Made by a program: the position numbers and the translations under genes. The notes under the pieces were generated by a model that made no database searches, was not told where the DNA came from, and saw only the letters and a program-made list of their open reading frames with translations. Of a stretch of 64,000 nt of DNA, positions 58,625 through 64,000 are shown one piece after another (within the stretch, counting starts at the first letter, position 1; the number at the start of each line of letters is the position of its first letter). Origin of the DNA: Fodinicola acaciae (GTDB taxonomy: Bacteria; Actinomycetota; Actinomycetes; Mycobacteriales; HKI-0501); NCBI RefSeq assembly GCF_010993745.1, contig NZ_WOTN01000003.1:1814211-1878210 (forward strand), read 5' to 3'.

Positions 58625-59593
58625 GTGCTGCATTTCGTTGGCCTCGCGTTGTGCGCGGTGGCGGTCTATTTCGCGTGCGAGTGGTTCGTCAACGCGATCG
58701 AGTGGCTCGGACCCCGGCTGCGGCTCGGGTCGCTGGCCGTCGGGACCGTACTGGCGGCACTTGGCACGGCACTGCCGGAAAGCGCGGTGACCTTCGCGGC
58801 CGCCGTGGTCGGCAAGTCGCCGGACATCGCGGTCGGCGCGGCGATGGGTGGACCGCTCGCGCTGGCGACCGTCGCGTACGCGGTGACCGGCTGGATGCTC
58901 TTTCGCCGGCGCGCGGAGCGATCCGTCGACACGCGCAAGCTGGCGCGCGACCAGGCCTGGTTTTTGGTCATCTTCACGGTGAAACTCGGCCTCGGACTGG
59001 TCGCCTTCGCGATCAAGCCGTGGCTCGGACTGCTGATGTTCGTCGCGTACGCGGTGTATTTCGTCGTAGAGATCCGCCGCACCGACGACGGCGAGGACGC
59101 CGCGCAGGCGCCGTTGTTGTTGCAGCGCAAGCGATCGCGACCGTCGACCTGGGCCATTGTCGTGCAGGCGCTCGCGACTCTGGTCATCATCCTGGTCGCG
59201 TCGCAGCTTTTCGTACAACAGCTGGAATCGGCCGCCGGCATCCTCGGCCTGCCGGCCGAGGTGACCGCGTTGCTGCTGTCGCCGGTCGCCACCGAGCTGC
59301 CGGAGATCATGAACGCGATCATCTGGGTGCGCGCGGGCAAGCCGCAGCTGGCCCTGGCCAACATCTCCGGCGCGATGATGATCCAGGCGACCGTACCGAG
59401 CGGGATCGGCCTGATCTTCACGCCGTGGATGTTCAGCGTGCCGCTGGTGATCGCCGGCGTGGTCACGATGGCCGCGATCGGCTATCTGCTGGTCGTACTC
59501 CGGCGCGGACGGCTGTCGCCGGTGACGCTGTCGGTGACCGGTGTTTTCTATCTGGCTTTCGCCGCGCTGCTCATTCCGGCGCTGGCCGGCTGA
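58625..59593 (+). CDS. CaCA-family cation exchanger, probable Mn/Ca exporter under a riboswitch
   Basis: A 322-residue membrane protein with about ten helices and two inverted alpha repeats: GTVLAALGTALPESAVTFAA (first, TALPE motif) and LLLSPVATELPEIMNAIIWV (second, TELPE motif), each with the cation-binding Glu. The central loop (RRTDDGEDAAQAP) is short. GTG 58625 is chosen for GGGAAGG seven bases upstream and because the first helix starts there. The upstream yybP-ykoY element implies Mn2+ as inducer and possibly substrate. Confidence 0.88.
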   Translation: MLHFVGLALCAVAVYFACEWFVNAIEWLGPRLRLGSLAVGTVLAALGTALPESAVTFAAAVVGKSPDIAVGAAMGGPLALATVAYAVTGWMLFRRRAERSVDTRKLARDQAWFLVIFTVKLGLGLVAFAIKPWLGLLMFVAYAVYFVVEIRRTDDGEDAAQAPLLLQRKRSRPSTWAIVVQALATLVIILVASQLFVQQLESAAGILGLPAEVTALLLSPVATELPEIMNAIIWVRAGKPQLALANISGAMMIQATVPSGIGLIFTPWMFSVPLVIAGVVTMAAIGYLLVVLRRGRLSPVTLSVTGVFYLAFAALLIPALAG

Positions 59594-59812
59594 GGCCTGC
59601 TTTTCGGCCGCTACGCTTGACCCTTGCGGGACAGTCGGTGACCGCGGCCGGGTGTCTCGCGCATCGAGTGCGGAAAATCCCGCATCTCAGGGCCGGTTTT
59701 ACCGGAATTTTCCCAGCCACACCGATGTCCGGTTTGTTCGTTCTCCCCCGTAGGCGAGCTTTGGCTACCCGCTGCGTGCGGCCACCTCCTCGACCGACGC
59801 CAGCTCAGCGCA

Positions 59813-59932
59813 CGACCAAGATCAACTTCCTACTTGTCTAAGTTTCCACGCGAACCCACCCCCCGCCCGATTTGGGTGGGGGCTCAGATTGACGTGGGGG
59901 TACGACAGTTTCGCGGTGTAGCGGGTAGATGG
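59813..59932 (-). repeat. About 115-bp dispersed repeat, copy F, before the helicase gene
   Basis: GACCAAGATCAACTT, an AT-rich AACTTCCTACTTGTCTAAGTT segment, CCACGCGAACCC, CCCCCCGCCCGATTTGGGTG, then TACGACAGTTTCGCGGTGTA. The stem carries paired changes (CGCCC/GATTTGGG) that keep it foldable. It lies in a 429-bp gap (59594-60022) that otherwise contains only the helicase promoter. Unlike A, B, C and E it does not follow the stop of a gene on its own strand. Confidence 0.85.
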
Positions 59933-60022
59933 CGGTGGAAGTGGGTGCGAAACCCTGTGGACAACGGTGGATCGGTGGATAACGTCGCGGGACCGTCGGA
60001 CCGCAACGGTAGCGTCGGGGTC

Positions 60023-62080
60023 GTGCCGAAGTCCGCTGACTCACCGCTCCGTGCCGACACTCCTGACGCGGAGGCGTCGACCGTGCTGGATGCCGCCGTG
60101 GGTGCGGTGCCGGACGGGGTGGCACGGCCCGGCCAGCAGCGGATGGCGCAGGCGATCTCGGCGGCGATCAGCTCCGGCGAGCACCTGCTGATCCAGGCCG
60201 GTACGGGGACCGGCAAGTCGCTCGGCTATCTGGCGCCGGCGCTCGCGTCCGGCCGGCGGACCGTGGTGTCGACGGCGACGCTGGCGCTGCAGTCGCAGCT
60301 GGTCGACCACGACCTGCCGCGGCTGGCCGAGGCGGTCGCGCCGGTGCTCGGCCGCCGGCCGACGTACGCGGTGCTCAAGGGCCGCGGCAACTACCTGTGC
60401 CTGGCGCGGCTGGACGCCTCGCGGGCGGAGGAGGAGAAGGAGCCGGAAGGCCTGTTCGACGACGGGCCCAAGTGGGTCGCCGCCGCCGGCCGGATGGCCA
60501 AGCAGGTGACCCGGCTGCGCGAGTGGGCCGCGCGGACCGACACCGGCGACCGGGCCGAGCTCGACCCCGGTGTCGACGACATGCTGTGGCGTACGGTCTC
60601 CACCTCCGCGCGCGAGTGTGTCGGCGCGGCGCGGTGTCCGTTTGGCGCCGAGTGCTTCGCCGAGGCGGCTCGCCAGCGTGCGCGCGATGCCGACGTGATC
60701 GTCACCAACCACGCGCTGCTCGCGGTCGACATGGCGATGACCTTCGACGGGGAGCGGCGGATCCTGCCGGAGCACGAGCTGCTGGTGGTCGATGAGGCGC
60801 ACGACCTGACCGACCGGGTGACCTCGGCGGCGCAGGCGGAGTTCTCCCCGGAGTCGCTGGCCCGTGCCGGCAAGCGGGCCGGCCGCTATTTCGGCAACCG
60901 CGAAGGCGAGCGCATCGACGAGGCGGCCGAGGCGTTGCGCATCGCGCTCGACGCGCAGCTGCCGGGCCGGCTGGCGCAGGTGCCTGAGCAGGTCAGCCGC
61001 GCGGTGCTGCTCGTCGAGACGGCCTGCCAGGCGGGCATCCGCGCCATCGGCCAGATCGCCGCCGACGACCCCGACCTGGCCAGCAAGCACCAGGCGAAGG
61101 CGACCCTGCAGGTGCTCGCCGAGACCGCGCAGCGGCTCATCCTGGAGTCCGACCAGGACGTGATCTGGCTGGAGACCGACGACCGCGGCCGCCGTACGTT
61201 GGTGGTCGCGCCGCTGAGCGTCGCCGGCCTGCTGGCGCGCGAGCTCTATCGCGACCGCGTCGTGGTGGCGACCAGCGCGACACTGGCGCTCGGCGGCCAG
61301 TTCGAGGCGATCAGCAAGTCGCTCGGCCTGTTCGGCCGGCCGGCCGAGCCCACCGAGCCGGCCGAAAGCGATGAGGACCACGAGGACGAGGCGCCGCGCT
61401 GGCACGGCGAGGACGTCGGCTCGCCGTTCGACTATCCGAAACAGGGCATCCTGTACGTCGCGTCGCACCTGCCACGTCCCGGCATGTCCGGCCTGTCCGA
61501 CGCCGCCGCCGAGGAGCTGGTCAGCCTGGTCGAGGCGGCCGGCGGACGCACACTCGGCCTGTTTTCCTCGCGCAAGGCCGCCGCGGCCGCCGCGGAGATC
61601 CTGATGAGCCGCACCGACCTGCCGATCCTGTTGCAGGGCGACGACTCGCTGCCGCTGTTGGTACGCAGGTTCAAGGAGGACCCGGCGACCTGCCTGCTCG
61701 GGGTCATGTCGCTGTGGCAGGGCGTCGACGTGCCAGGCCCCAACTGCCAGCTGGTGGTGATCGACCGGCTGCCGTTCCCCCGACCGGACGACCCGCTCAC
61801 GGCCGCTCGCTCGGCGGCCGTCGACGCCTCCGGCGGCTCTGGCTTCTCCGCGGTGTCGGTGCCGATCGCGGCGATCCGGCTGGCGCAGGGCGCCGGCCGG
61901 CTGGTCCGCACGTCCGGCGACCGCGGTGTCGTCGCGGTGCTGGACCCGCGGCTGGCGACCCAGCGCTACGGCACGTACCTGCGCCGCTCGCTGCCGCCGT
62001 TCTGGTACACGACCAAGCGCGACACCGTGCTCGGGGCGCTCCGCCGCCTGCGTGCCGACTCGGAGGCGGCGACGGCCTAG
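60023..62080 (+). CDS. DinG-like ATP-dependent DNA helicase (XPD/Rad3 type)
   Basis: A 685-residue SF2 helicase: GTGTGKSLGYLAPAL (Walker A), Fe-S cluster Cys (NYLCLARLD, ECVGAARCPFGAECF), VVDEAHDLTD (DEAH), ATSATLALGG, LGLFSSRKAA, VMSLWQGVDVPGP, QGAGRLVR (motif VI). It resolves R-loops or damaged replication forks. GTG 60023 has TAGCGT seven bases upstream, a leaderless promoter. The frame is open back through repeat F, but that part is non-conserved. The TAG stop forms the CTAG border of a mini-transposon. Confidence 0.94.
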   Translation: MPKSADSPLRADTPDAEASTVLDAAVGAVPDGVARPGQQRMAQAISAAISSGEHLLIQAGTGTGKSLGYLAPALASGRRTVVSTATLALQSQLVDHDLPRLAEAVAPVLGRRPTYAVLKGRGNYLCLARLDASRAEEEKEPEGLFDDGPKWVAAAGRMAKQVTRLREWAARTDTGDRAELDPGVDDMLWRTVSTSARECVGAARCPFGAECFAEAARQRARDADVIVTNHALLAVDMAMTFDGERRILPEHELLVVDEAHDLTDRVTSAAQAEFSPESLARAGKRAGRYFGNREGERIDEAAEALRIALDAQLPGRLAQVPEQVSRAVLLVETACQAGIRAIGQIAADDPDLASKHQAKATLQVLAETAQRLILESDQDVIWLETDDRGRRTLVVAPLSVAGLLARELYRDRVVVATSATLALGGQFEAISKSLGLFGRPAEPTEPAESDEDHEDEAPRWHGEDVGSPFDYPKQGILYVASHLPRPGMSGLSDAAAEELVSLVEAAGGRTLGLFSSRKAAAAAAEILMSRTDLPILLQGDDSLPLLVRRFKEDPATCLLGVMSLWQGVDVPGPNCQLVVIDRLPFPRPDDPLTAARSAAVDASGGSGFSAVSVPIAAIRLAQGAGRLVRTSGDRGVVAVLDPRLATQRYGTYLRRSLPPFWYTTKRDTVLGALRRLRADSEAATA

Positions 62081-62257
62081 GGTCTGTTTCGAACTCCCAC
62101 GTGGATGAGCGCCGAGATCCAAACGTCGCCTGCCGGTGCCGGACGGAAGCCAAACAGCAGCGCTATGGTGGGTTTTCGGCCGGTGCCGGCAGGCGGCCCG
62201 AGAAAGATGTGACAGCGGCTCGGCTATCGCCGCGTGGGACTTCGAAACAGGCCCTAG
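62077..62257. mobile_element. 181-bp mini-transposon with 25-bp inverted repeats and CTAG borders
   Basis: CTAGGGTCTGTTTCGAACTC and the complement of the right end, CTAGGGCCTGTTTCGAAGTC, continue as CCACG; 23 of 25 positions agree. CTAG occurs at both borders. The interior (62113-62197) holds the palindromic core GAGATCCAAACGTCG, GCAGCGCTATGGTGG, CCGGTGCCGGCAGGC, also found in the 21854 element. It contains no ORF. The left CTAG includes the helicase stop codon. Confidence 0.85.
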
Positions 62258-62273
62258 TGTCCCGACACTAGGG
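62252..62273. terminator. Palindrome at the AI-2E permease end
   Basis: CCCTAGTGTC-CC-GACACTAGGG is a perfect 10-bp inverted repeat that includes the right border of the mini-transposon and the permease stop codon. It might be a terminator, or the joined ends of a second element of the CTAGTGTCCCG type (as at 40995) from which the interior was lost. Confidence 0.5.
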
Positions 62274-63509
62274 TGCCGCCGGAGCCTCGCCGACCGGCAG
62301 CTCCTCGGTGCCCGGCGGATCCTTCGATCGCTGAGCGGCCTTGTTGGCGGCCGCCAGGCTGCGTACGGCGGTGTTCGTCACCGCGAGCAGCGGCACCGCG
62401 ACCAGGGCGCCGATGATGCCGGCGATGACCAGGCCGGTGGCGATCGCCAGGATCACCGCGAGCGGATGCAGCGCGACCGCGCGACCGAGCAGGAACGGCT
62501 GCAGGATGTGGCTCTCCAGCTGCTGCACGCCGACCAGGATCGCGAGCACGATCAGCGCCGCGATCGGCCCCTTGGCGACCAGCGCGACCAGCACGGCGAT
62601 GGTGCCGGAGATGAAGGCACCGATCACCGGCACGAAGGCGCCGAGGAAGATCACCGCGGCCAGCGGCAGCGCGAGCGGCACGCCGAGGATCGCGACGCCG
62701 AGGCCGATGAAGAAGGCGTCCACGAAGGCCACCAGCACGGTGGCGCGCACGTACGCACCGAGGGTCTTCCACGAGTCGACGCCGGCCTGCCGCACCGGCT
62801 CGACCGCCTTGCGCGGCAGCAGGCCGGTGACGAACCGCCAGATGTCGCCGCCGTCCCTGAGCAGGAAGAACGTCGTGAACAGCACGATGAACAGGCCGCT
62901 GAGCACCTCGGTGATCGTGGTGGTCGCGGTCAGCGCGCCGCTGGCGATGCTGGCCTGGTTGTCCGAGACCACCTTCAGGATGTTGGAGATGACCGTGTCG
63001 ATCTGCGCCTGCTGCACGTGGAACGGACCGTTCACCAGCCAGGTCTTCACGTCGGTGATGCCTTCGGTGACGTTCTTGGTCAGGTCGGGAAGGCCGTTGA
63101 GAAACGCCTGTACGACGCCGTAGAGCACACCGCCGACCGCGGCGATGCCGCCGACCAGCACCAGCGCGGTGGCCAGCGACTTCGGCACGCCGTGGTCGCG
63201 CAGCCAGCCGACCGGCCGGTGCAGCAGGGCCGACAGCAGCAGCGACACCACGAACGGGATGACGACGACCGCGAGCGTGCCGAGCAGCTGCGCGATGATG
63301 TAGATCGTGGCGCCGACCACCAGCAACCGCCACGACCAGGCCGCCGCGACCCGGATCCCCAGCGGCAGCTCCAGCTCGGCGCTGGTAGGCGCGAACTCCT
63401 CGGGGACGGACGAGCCGTTGTCGGCCGGCTTGGTGTCCACCGCGGCCGGGGAACCGGCGCCGGCCGGCTCGGAGTCGGCGCGGCGGAGTCGCTGGAACCA
63501 GTTCGGCAC
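62268..63509 (-). CDS. AI-2E-family transporter (YdiK/PerM-like permease)
   Basis: A 413-residue protein with about eight helices. Family features: VSLLLSALLHRPVGWLRDHG, FTTFFLLRDGGDIWRFVTGL (DG motif), YVRATVLVAFVDAFFIGLGV, AFVPVIGAFISGTIAVLVAL and QQLESHILQPFLLGRAVALH. The soluble N-terminal 65 residues are acidic and variable. GTG 63509 after GAAGGGATGGGG. The substrates of this family are not settled; some act as Na/H antiporters. Convergent with the helicase gene. Confidence 0.9.
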   Translation of the reverse strand: MPNWFQRLRRADSEPAGAGSPAAVDTKPADNGSSVPEEFAPTSAELELPLGIRVAAAWSWRLLVVGATIYIIAQLLGTLAVVVIPFVVSLLLSALLHRPVGWLRDHGVPKSLATALVLVGGIAAVGGVLYGVVQAFLNGLPDLTKNVTEGITDVKTWLVNGPFHVQQAQIDTVISNILKVVSDNQASIASGALTATTTITEVLSGLFIVLFTTFFLLRDGGDIWRFVTGLLPRKAVEPVRQAGVDSWKTLGAYVRATVLVAFVDAFFIGLGVAILGVPLALPLAAVIFLGAFVPVIGAFISGTIAVLVALVAKGPIAALIVLAILVGVQQLESHILQPFLLGRAVALHPLAVILAIATGLVIAGIIGALVAVPLLAVTNTAVRSLAAANKAAQRSKDPPGTEELPVGEAPAAP

Positions 63510-63593
63510 GTGACCCCATCCCTTCGTGATCTGGCATCCCACCGTATCGGGTGGTCGGCCACCGGCCGGCGCGGCAGGCTAACGTGGTCTGCC

Positions 63594-63935
63594 GTGGACG
63601 GTGCAAGCACGGACATCGACGGCCAGCTTCCGATCCGGCTGTTGCACGATCGGGTGCTCGTACGCCGCGACGACGGCGAGGGTGAGCGGCGCTCGCTCGG
63701 CGGCATCGTCATCCCGGCGACCGCGTCGGTCGGCCGCCGGCTCTCCTGGGCCACCGCGGTCGCGGTCGGCCCGGCGGTGCGCAACATCGAGGACGGCGAC
63801 CGCGTGCTGTTCGACCCCGACGAGCGCGCCGAGGTCGAGCTGCACGGCAAGGAGTTCGTGCTGCTCCGCGAGCGTGACGTGCACGCGGTGGCGGCAAGCC
63901 GGGTCGAGCCCGGCTCCACCGGCCTCTACCTTTAG
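63594..63935 (+). CDS. GroES-like co-chaperonin domain protein
   Basis: A 113-residue Cpn10-fold protein: PIRLLHDRVLVRRDDGEGER, GGIVIPATASVG, TAVAVGPAVRNIEDGDRVLF and KEFVLLRERDVHAV follow the GroES pattern. The mobile loop (GGIVIP) is shortened and differs from the usual GGI(V/L)(I/L)P only slightly. It has about 13 extra N-terminal residues and no groEL beside it, so it is probably a divergent paralogue. GTG 63594 has TAACGT eight bases upstream. Confidence 0.85.
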   Translation: MDGASTDIDGQLPIRLLHDRVLVRRDDGEGERRSLGGIVIPATASVGRRLSWATAVAVGPAVRNIEDGDRVLFDPDERAEVELHGKEFVLLRERDVHAVAASRVEPGSTGLYL

Positions 63936-63944
63936 CCGCTGCCT

Positions 63945-64000
63945 CTAGGGGCCTGTCTCCATATTCCGCGGGGCGATAGCCGAGCCCAAACGACTCTCAT
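63945..64000. mobile_element. Left end of a further mini-transposon, cut by the window edge
   Basis: CTAGGGGCCTGTCTCCATAT, then TCCGCGGGGCGATAGCCGAG and CCCAAACGACTCTCAT, the inverted form of the inner block seen at 14466 (GAGAGTCGTTTGGGCTCGGC). It begins ten bases after the GroES-like stop. The right end is outside the window. Confidence 0.7.

Noticed and set aside
59834..60022. N-terminal extension of the helicase from ATG 59834
   Set aside because: These codons lie in dispersed repeat F and in a non-conserved stretch; TAGCGT seven bases before GTG 60023 gives a better start.
60041..62122. Minus-strand 693-codon frame opposite the helicase
   Set aside because: Same shadow effect; the plus strand encodes a complete DinG-type helicase with all motifs.

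Overview
The window is from a high-GC, Gram-positive actinomycete chromosome. The signs are pervasive GTG and TTG starts, 4-base GTGA/ATGA gene overlaps, two mycothiol genes (mshA, mshD) plus a mycothiol-dependent-type enzyme, SenX3-RegX3 phosphate control, an HbhA-like protein and a sulfur-type cysteine leader peptide. Gene order follows two blocks I know from Mycobacterium tuberculosis, the Rv0474-Rv0501 neighbourhood (about 1-32000) and the Rv0811-Rv0821 neighbourhood (about 32800-54100). No mycolic-acid genes are present, and a chaplin-like secreted protein hints at a mycelial or sporulating relative. I cannot name the genus from sequence alone.

Layout. 1-5400: epimerase, ribosomal protein bS22, a small HTH protein, a TetR/membrane-protein pair, and a proC/proline dehydrogenase/methyltransferase group. 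5490-11250: CGNR regulator, TIM-barrel isomerase, exopolyphosphatase, secreted M28 peptidase, Cys-rich protein. 11464-18390: regX3-senX3 diverging from phoU across Pho boxes, small unknowns, gpmA, sortase, YbjN protein and mshA. 18421-28900: a Tyr/Asp-rich repeat protein, an ECF sigma/membrane partner pair, an ArsR-SRPBCC/reductase operon, an SDR/methyltransferase pair, a decayed 1.5-kb transposon, S66 peptidase, murB, a mycothiol-type enzyme and a chaplin-like protein. 29281-37779: sodA, macro domain, DUF2516, hbhA and its regulator, AlaX, YgfZ, Fur, aminodeoxychorismate lyase, a candidate small RNA with a 12-codon ORF, enoyl-CoA hydratase, nitrobindin-like protein, LysR. 37849-48933: SDR, a sulfurtransferase operon with a Cys leader peptide, two unknown acidic proteins, LmeA-like and membrane proteins, a GlnR-type regulator, mshD, and a second ECF sigma operon. 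49157-55757: pstSCAB-phoU and a Pit/DUF47 transporter pair. 55817-64000: VanZ-like protein, a repeat cluster, a decayed siderophore-binding protein, an ECF41 sigma factor, a manganese-type riboswitch with a cation exchanger, DinG-type helicase, AI-2E-family permease and a GroES-like protein.

Phosphate is the main theme: sensor kinase, regulator, three PhoU-family proteins, the high-affinity Pst importer, the Pit importer and exopolyphosphatase lie in one window, with GTTCAC repeats upstream of phoU and pstS. Thiol and sulfur chemistry is the second theme (mshA, mshD, thioredoxin, rhodanese, Cys leader peptide).

Intergenic space is unusually rich in dispersed DNA. There is (i) a family of about 115 bp with a CCCCCACCC/GGGTGGGGG hairpin, six copies, mostly placed just after stop codons; (ii) a nested hairpin family built on GCATGGCCACCATGC, usually between gene ends; and (iii) mini-transposons with terminal inverted repeats, several inserted exactly at TAG stop codons. 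The most unusual single locus is 35263-35510, which looks like an independent transcript with promoter, strong ribosome site, 12-residue ORF and a multi-stem RNA. I found no rRNA, tRNA, CRISPR array or replication origin.
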